Source: Fervidibacter canadensis
GTDB lineage: Bacteria > Armatimonadota > Fervidibacteria > Fervidibacterales > Fervidibacteraceae
Direction: 5' to 3'
DNA length: 64,000 nt
NCBI GenBank assembly: GCA_041446545.1
Contig: JBGOEJ010000009.1
Span: forward strand, 1 to 64,000
In this document: piece after piece, positions 28,789 to 38,800 of the stretch
How the letters are laid out: each line of letters starts with the position of its first letter
How positions within the stretch are numbered: the stretch's first letter is position 1
Position numbers and translations under genes: made by a program
Notes under the pieces: model-generated
The model's database searches: none
The model's input: the letters and a program-made list of their open reading frames with translations, nothing else
Told to the model about the DNA's origin: nothing

Positions 28789-29715
28789 TCAAGCGTTCAG
28801 TTTTCGCACCGTCGGCTTCCAACCCATTTCCGAAAGTGCCCGCAGGTAATCGTCTCGCGTCAACTCTTCAGGACAGCGTTGGAAGTGGGCGACGATGATG
28901 CCCTCTAACACATTCGTCCCGAAAGTGCGACCGTTCAGTTCGGGCGTTGTCGTGATCAGCGTCGCTAAACCCAATTCCCACAGTAGCGCCACATCGTCAG
29001 GCGTCGTCGTGTTGGTTAACACGATTTTGCCCTGCAAAGGTTTTGGACACGAAGAGGTCGGCATGGGCAAATGTTTGCGGATAAGCAAAAAGTCGCCTGC
29101 GATAACTTCCGCCCATGCATAAAACTCCGCAAACTTGGGAACGATGCGTTCTTGCTCTTTGCCTGTCGGGTAGAGCCATCGGATGGGCAACTGCGTTAGC
29201 AGCGGCAGAAGCAATGTGCCCAGCGTTTCGTAAGCCCGCTGCGATTTCAGCAAAACAGGGATGCCCAAACCGAAGGCGAGGTCACCGACCCGCAAATCAG
29301 CACCCAGCGCCCAAAATTCTTCCGCCATCCCGAACCGATCAACGGCGCTGACGAGCAAAACCTTGCGACCCTGAAAATCCACGACGCCGTGCCGTTGCAG
29401 CCAATGGACTGCTTCTCGTTCCACTGTGTCCTTGACGCCCGAGCCGTCCACGACGGGCGTTTTTCGGACGAGTTGGGCTAACTGCCACGCCTCCCGCAAA
29501 GCATATTTGCGCCGACCACACCGAAGCCAAATGTCCATTCCGCCGAAGCAAAGAGCATCCACCTTGCCATCCAACTTTTGCAGCCACTCAGCGAAGCGCC
29601 GCAAATCGCCATCGGTTCCGATGCGCTCAATCAAAAAGGGTTCGCCGAAAAATTCCGCCTCCACCCGCTTGTCCCGCTTGGACGAACCCAAACTGACACT
29701 AACGACCCGCTTCAT
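28789..29715 (-). CDS. Conserved protein, annotated elsewhere as quinate 5-dehydrogenase
   Basis: A 308-residue soluble protein beginning MKRVVSVSLGSSKRDKRVEA. From memory, a family with this opening and with DALCFGGMDIWLRCGRRKYA and TPVVDGSGVKDTVER is annotated as quinate 5-dehydrogenase in Thermus and Firmicutes; the biochemical support for that name is unknown to me. The C-terminal region has KIVLTNTTTPDDVALLWELG and FGTNVLEGIIVAHF. No shikimate pathway gene adjoins it. It overlaps the upstream glycosyltransferase gene by 17 bases. Confidence 0.6.
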   Translation of the reverse strand: MKRVVSVSLGSSKRDKRVEAEFFGEPFLIERIGTDGDLRRFAEWLQKLDGKVDALCFGGMDIWLRCGRRKYALREAWQLAQLVRKTPVVDGSGVKDTVEREAVHWLQRHGVVDFQGRKVLLVSAVDRFGMAEEFWALGADLRVGDLAFGLGIPVLLKSQRAYETLGTLLLPLLTQLPIRWLYPTGKEQERIVPKFAEFYAWAEVIAGDFLLIRKHLPMPTSSCPKPLQGKIVLTNTTTPDDVALLWELGLATLITTTPELNGRTFGTNVLEGIIVAHFQRCPEELTRDDYLRALSEMGWKPTVRKLNA

Positions 29716-31240
29716 GGCGCCATCGCTCCCAGCGAATGCGGTAAATGCAAAACCGAATGTCTTTTTTCAAGTTCCATCCCCATCCGCATTTTAGCGGCTC
29801 AAACAAGTCAGGGCGCTCCACTACAAGAAACCACCTTTCATGGGCGGCAAGGTAACTGACGCGGCGCTTTTTCATGGCTTCCAACATGGCATCAGCATCT
29901 CGGTGCAAACGAGGCAGTTGCAGGGCGATGTCCACATGGATAAGCCCTTGCGTGTCAAAAATGCGCCGCTGGGAGAAGAAGCCGATTGCCCCGATGTCAT
30001 GGGTCGCCACGACCGAACCGATAGGCGTGTTTTGTCGCAGCCACTGCCCGAAGACGACATGCAAATCGTGCGTCTCTTTCACCCCAGCAGCGTATTCGGG
30101 CAGGATAAACTTCCATCCGACTAAAACCCCAACCAACCCTAACACCCAAGTCCATCTCCGAAACGGCAAAGAGCAAAGCAAGGCATAACCAGCCAGCAAA
30201 TAAGTGGGCAACAAATAACGCCCGTGATACGCCCAGAGGATATAAGGCACGGCGGGAAATTGAACGACTTGCACACTGACGAGGGATAACGCGACGGCAA
30301 ACAGCCAACGATGAGGCAATAGCAATGTGCGTTGGCGAAGGGCTTCCCAAAGCAACAAAGCCACAAAGGTTGGGAATAGAACGACCAAGTAACCCAGCCA
30401 ATAAACCAAAACAACGCTGAGGGCATAAACGACGCCCCGTCCCACGCCCCAATGCTCGTAAAAAACTTTGCGCACGGGCAAAACTTTTGCCAAATAGGTG
30501 CAAGGGTAAGGTGTGCCTGTTATCTGCCAATTCAGCGAAACCCAAGGCAGAAGAAATCCTGCGACGACGATGATTTGCACGACCAACCACCTCAAAGCCA
30601 TTAACGGGTTTTGCCCCCTTTGTCGGCACACCCGCAGTTTATCTACTGTCGCCAAAAGCCAAAGCAACAAATTTTCTGGGCGAGCCCAAACTGCTAAACC
30701 CCAAAGGACGCCCTCCCAAAGCCAACTTTGCGACGGTTGGTCTCGCCGACGCAGGTGAGCCCAAAGACCCAAGAGGGCAGTGAAAACGAACAGGCTTCCT
30801 TCCATGCCCGCCAAACTGTGGGCAATGAGCGGAGGGAAGAGGGCTGTCAATGCGCTGCCCCATAGCGCCCGTCTCTCATCACCTGTCAGCGTCAGGATAA
30901 CGGCGTAAGCCATCAGCACACTCCCCACTCCGAAAGCGACCCCCATCACCTTCATCGGAACGACAAACCCTCCCGTCAACTTGTATCCCAACGCTACCAG
31001 CAAAAGCCACAAAAAAGAGGTGAAACCGTTGGAAGGTTCGCCGATGTTGAAGCAAAAGCCATGCCCTTCCGCCAAGTTCCGAGCATACTGGGCAAAAATC
31101 CAACTGTCGTCAAAAGGAAAACCCAAACCGCCGTTGGCGACCTCACTCAGCACAAAAACGGCGGTTGAAGCGAAGAACAGGGCAACGATAACAGTGTGTT
31201 GGGCAAGGGCAAGTTTGCCCCTCACTCTCACTTGCGCCAT
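29699..31240 (-). CDS. GT-C type membrane glycosyltransferase (ArnT/PMT-like)
   Basis: A 513-residue multi-spanning membrane protein with about ten hydrophobic helices. The first loop holds FPFDDSWIFAQYARNLAEGH, with the acidic pair expected of lipid-sugar dependent GT-C enzymes, followed by NIGEPSNGFTSFLWLL. A soluble C-terminal part (residues about 400-513) contains VFGQWLRQNTPIGSVVATHD and FDTQGLIHVD. It would transfer a sugar from a polyprenyl carrier on the outer face of the membrane. Overlaps the next GT-C gene upstream by 13 bases; they form an operon. Acceptor unknown. A short heptad-like GC motif occurs near 30434. Confidence 0.8.
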   Translation of the reverse strand: MAQVRVRGKLALAQHTVIVALFFASTAVFVLSEVANGGLGFPFDDSWIFAQYARNLAEGHGFCFNIGEPSNGFTSFLWLLLVALGYKLTGGFVVPMKVMGVAFGVGSVLMAYAVILTLTGDERRALWGSALTALFPPLIAHSLAGMEGSLFVFTALLGLWAHLRRRDQPSQSWLWEGVLWGLAVWARPENLLLWLLATVDKLRVCRQRGQNPLMALRWLVVQIIVVAGFLLPWVSLNWQITGTPYPCTYLAKVLPVRKVFYEHWGVGRGVVYALSVVLVYWLGYLVVLFPTFVALLLWEALRQRTLLLPHRWLFAVALSLVSVQVVQFPAVPYILWAYHGRYLLPTYLLAGYALLCSLPFRRWTWVLGLVGVLVGWKFILPEYAAGVKETHDLHVVFGQWLRQNTPIGSVVATHDIGAIGFFSQRRIFDTQGLIHVDIALQLPRLHRDADAMLEAMKKRRVSYLAAHERWFLVVERPDLFEPLKCGWGWNLKKDIRFCIYRIRWERWRHEAGR

Positions 31241-32466
31241 TGCTTTTCACCTAACTCCGCCATCGCTCGCATCTTGTCCCACCGAATGCGGAAGACACCC
31301 ACTAAGCCACGAAAGAAGCGATAGGTGTCCGCCTCCAATTGAGGGACGAACGCCACCGTCTCATAGAAGCGAGGCAACTGGCAACCTGTCCAAAGAGCCG
31401 CAAGCGCCAAAAGGATAATCTGTTGCCCATGCCGCTGAAACGAAGTGAAGAAAATGAGGGTGACTGCCAAATAACCCAAAGGCACAAAAAGAGGCGAATA
31501 GTTAAGCCCGCTCGTTGGTGCGATGACGGCTGCAAGGTAAGCGGCGACCAACACGGCTACTTGCCACCCTGCCAGAATGCCCTTACGCGCTGCGGCACCC
31601 ATGAGCACCATTCCCATCAACATAATCCAAGGCGGTTCGTTGCTCAGTAAAATACCCCAAAAGTCCATCCAGCGGGTCATCATCAGCCACTCTAACAAAC
31701 TGGGCAAATTCCTGAGAGCGTTGGCGCTAATTTCCGCCCGAAGGGCGAATTGGTAGCGCAATTGAGTGACGAAAGCGTGCCAATCTTGGGCGGCATAAAC
31801 CAGCCAAAGCGACCAACCCAAAAGCATCGGCGTCAAAAATGCTGACAACGCTTTGAAATCTCGGCGAACGAACAGTGTGCCCAAAAGCACCGTCAAGATG
31901 GGCAAGGAAACGAAATGGCATAGGGAAGCGAGGGCGGCAAGGATGCCCGTCAAAGCGCAAAGTTTGGTGTCTCCCTTACGAAAGGCTTTACCGAACACGA
32001 GCAAAGTCGCCATCACCAAAGTAGCCGTGAGCACATCCATGCGGACAGTGTTGGAGCGATATTGGTAAACAAGGTCAAGACTCACCCAAAGGACAGGCAA
32101 GAGGCTAACGGTTGCGGGCAAACCCCATTGCCGTGCCAACAAAAACAACAAGACCAGCCCCAAAGCCCCCACCAATCGGCTGAACCAACGCATCGCCGCA
32201 AGGTCAAAACCTGCCACCTTTCCCCAAGCCGCCAACGCCAAAAGGTAAACGGGAGGCTGCCAATAGGTGCGGGTGACGATGCCGGGCATTAAGTCGTCCA
32301 ACACGGGTGTGCCCATCCCTTTGCCCTCCGCCAAATTTTCTGCCGGTTGGATGAAAAACACATCGTCGCACCAAGGCGGTGGTAGGCGATTTCCGTAGTA
32401 AACCAGCAAAGCGAGGAAGCCCACCACAATCGCTGTCAGAACGATGGCGGGAACCCAACGGCGCAT
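31228..32466 (-). CDS. GT-C type membrane glycosyltransferase
   Basis: A 412-residue membrane protein; I start at the ATG at 32466 (MRRWVPAIVLTAIVVGFLAL), which follows GGGGGTTGGAGAAAA; the frame extends upstream to 32577 but without support. The first extracytoplasmic loop has PPPWCDDVFFIQPAENLAEG, equivalent to the DD motif of GT39-like enzymes, followed by TRTYWQPPVYLLALAAW. About nine further hydrophobic helices follow. It is likely a partner or paralogue of the gene it overlaps downstream. Confidence 0.75.
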   Translation of the reverse strand: MRRWVPAIVLTAIVVGFLALLVYYGNRLPPPWCDDVFFIQPAENLAEGKGMGTPVLDDLMPGIVTRTYWQPPVYLLALAAWGKVAGFDLAAMRWFSRLVGALGLVLLFLLARQWGLPATVSLLPVLWVSLDLVYQYRSNTVRMDVLTATLVMATLLVFGKAFRKGDTKLCALTGILAALASLCHFVSLPILTVLLGTLFVRRDFKALSAFLTPMLLGWSLWLVYAAQDWHAFVTQLRYQFALRAEISANALRNLPSLLEWLMMTRWMDFWGILLSNEPPWIMLMGMVLMGAAARKGILAGWQVAVLVAAYLAAVIAPTSGLNYSPLFVPLGYLAVTLIFFTSFQRHGQQIILLALAALWTGCQLPRFYETVAFVPQLEADTYRFFRGLVGVFRIRWDKMRAMAELGEKQWRK

Positions 32467-32642
32467 TTTTCTCCAACCCCCTTTGCGGCTGATCGCCGTC
32501 GCGGCTAAAACTTTGTCGCGGTTGATAGCCGCTTTAACAGGACATCGGTCGGCACAGCGTAAAAACCATGCCTGCATAGGGGGTCACGAAAGAGTTCCAA
32601 GACACCTTACCTTTTCGCCCTTGGCATCTATCGCGTTTCCCG

Positions 32643-33308
32643 TCACGCCAGCAGGGTGAGGACTTCCGAAAGTGCGCCGATGACGAAATCGGGTTTAGTG
32701 CCTTCGGGCATCGGTTCGCCTGTGCGGTTGAGCCAGCAAGTTGTCATGCCGACTTGTTTTGCGGGAGCGAGGTCGTATTTGAAGCCGAAGGCGACATGCA
32801 AGATTCGTTCGGGCGCTTCGTTCAGCCGTCGCAAGGCGAACTCAAAGATGCGAGGGTTTGGCTTGTAAACTTTTGCGTCTTCGGCAGTGATGAGGGCGTC
32901 AAATTCTGCGCCCATCAACTTGACGCTTTCCCGCAGGATGTCGTTGTCGGTGTTGCTGATGATGGCGAGGTGGGCATAGCGTTTCAGTTCCCGCAGCGTC
33001 GGCGGGACATCGGGAAAGGGTCGCCAAGTCGGCATGGATGCCGCAAAGGCGTCGCCATCTTCGGGTGAGTAAGGGATGCCAAATTCCTTCAGCGTCGCTT
33101 CCAAACTGAGGCGGAGGATGTCCATGTAGGGACGATAGGTTTGCTGGATGAGGTCAAACTGGATGGCTTCCCAACGCCGATGCAAAGCGTCCAAATCAGC
33201 CCTCACGCCTTTGCGGTTGAGCAAGTCGCTCAGGAAGGTGCGGATGCCTTCATCCCAGTCAATGAGCGTCCCGTAGCAATCAAAGGTCACCCACAAAAAG
33301 CGGCTCAT
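32643..33308 (-). CDS. HAD-superfamily hydrolase (haloacid dehalogenase type)
   Basis: A 221-residue enzyme with all four HAD motifs: FDCYGTLIDW (nucleophile Asp), AIISNTDNDI, the lysine in DAKVYKPNPRIF, and VAFGFKYDLAPAKQVGM. The cap domain size is that of 2-haloacid dehalogenase-like (subfamily IA) proteins. The normal motif IV reads HVGDS/N-xx-D; here HVAFGFKYD keeps the last Asp. Substrate cannot be predicted. Its start overlaps the previous gene's stop (ATGA). Confidence 0.85.
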   Translation of the reverse strand: MSRFLWVTFDCYGTLIDWDEGIRTFLSDLLNRKGVRADLDALHRRWEAIQFDLIQQTYRPYMDILRLSLEATLKEFGIPYSPEDGDAFAASMPTWRPFPDVPPTLRELKRYAHLAIISNTDNDILRESVKLMGAEFDALITAEDAKVYKPNPRIFEFALRRLNEAPERILHVAFGFKYDLAPAKQVGMTTCWLNRTGEPMPEGTKPDFVIGALSEVLTLLA

Positions 33309-33682
33309 TCAAAGGTCGCCCCTCCAATCGTCCCTGCTTTGGGGATTTGCAATTGGTCAAAGATGCGGTCGGGAACGCCCTTATCTTTCAGGCGAATGGT
33401 TTCGCGGGTCAGCAAGTTGCCGTGGGTGACGACCTCCCATTTGCCTTGCCGCTTTCGCAGAAAAAGGACGATGGTTTCAAAGTCGTAAGCCAGCGCTGTC
33501 GCATAGCCATCGGCGATGCGGATGTTTAAGATTTGCGGCTTGGTGTAGAACAGTTTGGCGAGGTAGTCGCGGACGGCTTGGCGGATGGCTTCCCGCTCCC
33601 GCTCCTGCGGCAGGGATTGCCAAAGTGCTGCGACAACTAAGAGAGCGAATAAAAGCCCAAAGAGCGCGAGCAGCCAACGCAT
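33305..33682 (-). CDS. Small exported or membrane-anchored protein of unknown function
   Basis: A 125-residue protein with an N-terminal hydrophobic segment (MRWLLALFGLLFALLVVAAL) and an alpha+beta domain (REAIRQAVRDYLAKLFYTKP, YATALAYDFETIVLFLRKRQ) that resembles an NTF2-like or small DUF4440-like fold in outline. That is only an impression. AAGGAGGGACGAAGG precedes the ATG. Coupled by ATGA overlap to the HAD hydrolase gene downstream. Confidence 0.65.
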   Translation of the reverse strand: MRWLLALFGLLFALLVVAALWQSLPQEREREAIRQAVRDYLAKLFYTKPQILNIRIADGYATALAYDFETIVLFLRKRQGKWEVVTHGNLLTRETIRLKDKGVPDRIFDQLQIPKAGTIGGATFE

Positions 33683-33707
33683 CCTTCGTCCCTCCTTTTC
33701 AAGCCTT

Positions 33708-34406
33708 TCAATCTTTTGCGCTTAAATGCTGACACCTTTGCGCAAGAGCCACGATTTGCTCAACGACGGCTTCGGGGGAAAGGTGTGTCGTGTCAATCTC
33801 CACAGCGTCGGGCGCTTTGCGCAGCGGGGCGATGGCGCGTTGCTGGTCTCGCTCATCACGCTCCCGAAGTTCCTGCAAAACTTGCTCGTAAGGGATTTCC
33901 GTGCCCCGCTGCCGCAACTCCTGCCATCTTCGGCGCGCTCGCTCCTCCAACGAAGCCGTTAAAAACACTTTGACTTCAGCATCGGGAGCGACGACGGTTT
34001 GCACATCGCGCCCTTCCATGACGACGCCTCCAGATTCCGCCAGCACCCTTTGTTCTGCCACCAACGCTTCCCGCACACCTTCATGGGCGCTGACGATGGA
34101 TGCCGCTTCAGAGACCTCGGGTGTGCGAATCGCCTCTGTCACATCCTCGCCGTCCAACATCACCCGAACGCTTCCGTCGGGTTGCGAGAGCAACTGGATG
34201 TCCGTCGCTTGCGCCAGCATCGCCATCGTCACAGGGTCGCCGATGTCCATGCCGAGGCGGAGGGCTTTGAGGGCGACGGCGCGATACATCGCCCCCGTGT
34301 CCACATAGAGGTAACCGAGCCGCTTTGCGACGAGTTTTGCGACGGTGCTTTTGCCTGCGCCTGCCGGTCCGTCAATGGCGATGACAAGTCCGTTGGGACG
34401 CTTCAC
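33708..34406 (-). CDS. cmk: Cytidylate kinase
   Basis: A 232-residue kinase phosphorylating CMP and dCMP. The P-loop is IAIDGPAGAGKSTVAKLVAK, followed by GYLYVDTGAMYRAVAL, and the mid-region VVMEGRDVQTVVAP and lid RARRRWQELRQRG are typical. I start at the GTG at 34406, whose first bases overlap the stop of aroA (GTGA); the frame open further upstream lies inside aroA. The aroA-cmk order is a common bacterial pairing. Confidence 0.95.
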   Translation of the reverse strand: MKRPNGLVIAIDGPAGAGKSTVAKLVAKRLGYLYVDTGAMYRAVALKALRLGMDIGDPVTMAMLAQATDIQLLSQPDGSVRVMLDGEDVTEAIRTPEVSEAASIVSAHEGVREALVAEQRVLAESGGVVMEGRDVQTVVAPDAEVKVFLTASLEERARRRWQELRQRGTEIPYEQVLQELRERDERDQQRAIAPLRKAPDAVEIDTTHLSPEAVVEQIVALAQRCQHLSAKD

Positions 34407-35704
34407 TCCAACGCCACCTCCACCCCCAACGCCGTTAGCGTTTGGGCAAACTGTGGGAAGGAAATCGTCACACACTCGGCATCACCAATGACCGTCTCGC
34501 CCTCCGCCAGCAGTCCTGCGATGGCGAGCGCCATCGCCACCCTGTGGTCGCCATGACTTTCCACTTCCGCCCCGCGCAATTTTGCCCCGCCGTGAATAAC
34601 CATGCCGTCGGGTAACTCGTCCACTTTTGCGCCCAGTTTGCGCAACTCCTTGACCATCGCAGCGATGCGGTCGCTTTCTTTCACCCGCAACTCTTCAGCG
34701 TTGCGGATAACCGTCACCCCGTCGGCGACGGCAGCGATGGCGGCAAGGACAGGCAGTTCGTCAATCAATTGCGGGATGAGGTTGCCAGCGATGGTGATGC
34801 CCTTCAGTTTGCCGCCTTTCACCGTCACATCGGCGACGGGTTCGCCACTTTGCTCTCGTTCGTTTTGGACGATGACCGTCGCCCCCATCTCCCGCAAAAC
34901 ATTCAAAAACGCCGTGCGGGTTGGGTTGATGCTGATGCCTTCGGCAGTCACTTCCGCATCGGGCATCGCCGCCGCCCCACAAAGGAAGAAGGCTGCCGAC
35001 GACGGGTCGTTGGGAACGACGACTTTCTGCCCCCGCAGTTTCGCCCGCCCGACGACGGCGACGCTTTGCCCCCGCACAAAAACTTCTGCCCCGAAGGCTT
35101 TAAGCATCCGCTCGGTGTGGTCGCGGGAAGGAGCGGGTTCGTAGACCAAAGTCACCCCGTCGGCGAAAAGCCCTGCCAGCAAAATCGCCGACTTCGCTTG
35201 GGCACTGGCGACGGGCGATGCCCATTCTATCGGGCGCAGTTTGCCTCCGCGCATTCGGATGGGCGGCAAATAGCGTTCCGTCCGTCCTTCCACTTTCGCC
35301 CCCATCCGTTGCAGCGGGATGGCAACTCTGTCCATCGGTCGTCTTTGCAAGGACGCATCCCCCGTCAGCCAACTCTCAAAGGGATGCGCCGCCAAAATGC
35401 CCATCAGTAGCCGCATCGTCGTCCCAGAGTTGCCGCAGTCTAAAGGCTCTTTGCAAGGGGAAAAGTTCGCCCCGCCGACACCGTGCACGACGACCGTCGT
35501 CGTGCCAACGCCGTCTAAGTTCACACCCAATTGACGCAAGCATCGGGTGGTGCTGAGCACATCGTCGGCGACGAGGCAGTTTTCCACAAGCGTCGTCCCA
35601 TCGGCGATGGCGCCTAAGAGCAACGCCCGATGGGAGATGGATTTGTCGCCGGGCGTGCGAAAAATTCCGCCCAACGGTCTGCCGCCGCAAACCCTGAGTC
35701 GCAT
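34403..35704 (-). CDS. aroA: EPSP synthase (shikimate pathway)
   Basis: A 433-residue enzyme joining PEP and shikimate-3-phosphate. Signature stretches are GDKSISHRALLLGAIADGTT, LDCGNSGTTMRLLMGILAAH, AQAKSAILLAGLFADG, EELRVKESDRIAAMVKELRK and VESHGDHRVAMALAIAGLLA. The ATG at 35704 gives the normal N-terminus (MRLRVCGGRPLGG); the frame continues 83 codons upstream into the secA start region and is rejected. On the minus strand TTACAAT lies just upstream as a possible -10. Divergent from secA. Confidence 0.95.
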   Translation of the reverse strand: MRLRVCGGRPLGGIFRTPGDKSISHRALLLGAIADGTTLVENCLVADDVLSTTRCLRQLGVNLDGVGTTTVVVHGVGGANFSPCKEPLDCGNSGTTMRLLMGILAAHPFESWLTGDASLQRRPMDRVAIPLQRMGAKVEGRTERYLPPIRMRGGKLRPIEWASPVASAQAKSAILLAGLFADGVTLVYEPAPSRDHTERMLKAFGAEVFVRGQSVAVVGRAKLRGQKVVVPNDPSSAAFFLCGAAAMPDAEVTAEGISINPTRTAFLNVLREMGATVIVQNEREQSGEPVADVTVKGGKLKGITIAGNLIPQLIDELPVLAAIAAVADGVTVIRNAEELRVKESDRIAAMVKELRKLGAKVDELPDGMVIHGGAKLRGAEVESHGDHRVAMALAIAGLLAEGETVIGDAECVTISFPQFAQTLTALGVEVALE

Positions 35705-35828
35705 CGGCGTCACCGTCGCAATTGTAACATCGGCGAGCGACGGAGAAGCAACGCCTTGCGCTACAATTGGGACGCCCCGACGGGTGACGAAATCGCTTTG
35801 CCTTGCCGTCACGATGAAGGTGAGAACA

Positions 35829-38800
35829 ATGGTGAACCTGAGCGCCATTGACTGGTGGGACTTGATGTCCCGATTGGCACGCCCGATCGTCAAACTCGTT
35901 GACCCTAACGAGTGGCAGGTGCGGCGGTTGCGCCGCCGCATCCAAGCCATCAATGCTTTAGAGAGCGAGGTGCAAAAGTGGCGGGACGAAGATTTCCCGC
36001 AAAAGACCCAAGAGTTTCGGGCGCAACTTCAAGCCTACACCGCCGACCTGAGGGCGGAATACGAGGCGAAATTGCGGGAATACCGCGCTTGCAAAGAGCC
36101 TGAAGAACGCTTCCGCTTGGAAGAAGAGGTCGCCAAGTTGGACTTGGCGGTCAAGCGCAAGGAGCAAGAGTTTCTCAACCGCATCCTGCCGATGGCTTTT
36201 GCGATGGTTCGGGAGGCGGGTCGGCGCACCATCAAGATGCGCCACTTTGATGTCCAGTTGATGGGTGGCATCGTCTTGCACGAAGGCAAAATCGCTGAGA
36301 TGAAGACGGGTGAAGGCAAAACTTTAGTGGCGACCTTGCCAGCATACCTGAATGCCCTGACAGGTCGGGGCGTCCACATCGTCACCGTCAACGATTACCT
36401 TGCCAAACGCGATGCCGAGTGGATGGGTCCGATTTACGAGTATCTGGGCTTGACCGTCGGCTACATCCAGCACTTCATGGAGTCGGCGGAGCGAAAGGCG
36501 ATGTATGCCTGCGATGTGACTTATGTGACCAACAGCGAGTTGGGCTTTGACTACCTGAGGGACAACTTGGCACATAGTCTGGACGAGGTCGTTTTGCGGG
36601 AGATGTTTTACGCCATCGTGGACGAAGTGGACAGCATCCTCATTGATGAAGCCCGCACGCCCCACATCATCGGCGGGATGGTGGAGAAGCCGACGGACAT
36701 CATTGAGCGCGCCGACCAAATCGTTCGGCAATTGCGCAAAGATGTGGACTTCACGGTGGACGAAAAGCATCGCACCGTCGCCCTAACCGACGAAGGTGTT
36801 CGGCGGGTGGAGCAACTTTGGGGAATTGCCAACCTTTCTGCCCCCGAAAACTTCGCCATCTACCACGCCATCCAAAACGCCCTGAAAGCCCACCACCTCT
36901 TCAAGCGGGATGTGCACTATGTCGTCAAAGATGGCGAGGTCATCATCGTGGACGAGTTCACGGGTCGGCTGCAATGGGGGCGACGGTGGAGCGATGGGTT
37001 GCACCAAGCCGTGGAAGCCAAAGAAGACATCCCCATCAAACAGGAACTGCAAACCCTCGCCACCATCACCTTGCAAAACTTCTTCCGCATGTATTTCAAA
37101 CTGGCGGGCATGACAGGCACAGCGAAGACCGAGGAGCAAGAGTTCATCAAGATTTACGGGATGCCCGTCGTCGTCATCCCCACCCACAAGCCGATGATTC
37201 GTAAAGACTACCCCGATGTCGTCTTCAAGGTGCAAGAGCAAAAGTATCGGGGGGTCGTCCGAGAAATCCTGCAACTTTATGCCATCCAACGCCCTGTCTT
37301 GGTCGGCACTCGTTCCATTGAGGTCAACGAGTTGATTTCGGAGCGCCTGTCGCCTTACTACTTGCAAGTGCTGGCGTTGTGCACCTTAGTGCTGGACAAG
37401 GCATGGGCGATGCACAACCGCAAACAACTGAGCGCCGAGGAACTGGAGCAAATTCGGCAGGTCGTCAACACCCGCTTGGAGGAGTTGGACATCGGGCGAG
37501 TGCGCACCATCGCCCGCAAGTTAGGTCTTGACCCCGACCCCTTGCACCCTGACAACCTAAAGCGGTTTGCCGAACTCATCCAAATCCCGTCCGAGCACTG
37601 GGAGACGGCGTTACCCCGACTGGAAGCGGCGCTGCGAGAGGGCGTCCCCCACAATGTCTTGAACGCCAAGCACCACGAGCGGGAAGCCCAAATCATCGCC
37701 GAAGCAGGGCGGCTGGGCAAGGTGACCGTCGCCACCAACATGGCAGGGCGCGGCGTCGACATCATCTTGGGCGGAAAACCCGACCCCCAAAACGCCCCTG
37801 AAGAACTGTGTGATGACCCCCATTGCACCGTAGAGTTCGTGCACAACAAGGAGTATCACGCCGTCAAGGCGTTGGGCGGCTTGCACATCTTGGGAACGGA
37901 GCGCCACGAAGCCCGCCGCATTGACAACCAGTTGCGAGGGCGTAGCGGGCGACAAGGTGACCCTGGTAGTTCCCGCTTCTATGTCGCCTTGGACGATGAA
38001 CTCTGGCGGCTCTACGGCGACAAAGGGTTGAGCGAGCACAAATGGCTGCGCAGTTGGCCTGAAGAAGAGCCTATCACCCACCCCATCATCAGCAAGGCGA
38101 TTGAGACGGCACAAAAGCGGGTGGAAGGGCACAACTTTGAGATTCGCCGACAAGTGCTGCGTTACGACGATGTGATGAACATCCAACGGGAGCAAATTTA
38201 CGCCAGCCGCCGACGCATCTTGGAAGGCGCTGACATGCGCGCCAACATCTTGGACTTCGTCCGAAAGACCCTTGACAACTACGCCGAAATTTACCTTCCG
38301 ACGACCCTTTCGCCCGACGAATGGGACTATGAAGGCTTTTTGAACACCCTGAGCACTTTCCTGCCCGTCGCCCTTTTTTACCGTCCCGACGACTTGCGAG
38401 GGATGCAGCGAGACGACATCATAGAGCGCCTCTACGAAGCCTGCGTCCGCTACTACGAAGAAAAGGAAGCCCGCATCACCGAAAAATTCGGGAGCGACGA
38501 AATCCTGCGGGATTTTGAACGAAGGATATTGCTCTGGGCGATTGACCAAAAATGGATGGAGCACCTCGCCGACATGGACTACCTTCGCGAGCACATCCAC
38601 TTGCGCGCTTACGCCCAGCAAGACCCCTTCGTGGAATATCAAAGGGAAGCCTACGAAATGTTCCAAGCGATGCTCCAACGCATCCGAGAAGAGACGCTGC
38701 GGTGGGTTTTCTTCGCTGAACCTGAGCCAATGGAATCGGCACAGCAAGTTCAAGTGCAAGTCGTCTCAGAAATCAGCGCCGGCGAAGTTGGCAATGCGTC

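Noticed and set aside
34407..34475. Upstream extension of cytidylate kinase
   Set aside because: The extra residues lie inside aroA and are Gly/Val-rich, unlike the family N-terminus.
37611..38759. A 382-codon minus-strand frame opposite secA
   Set aside because: It is a shadow of secA, which has complete family motifs.
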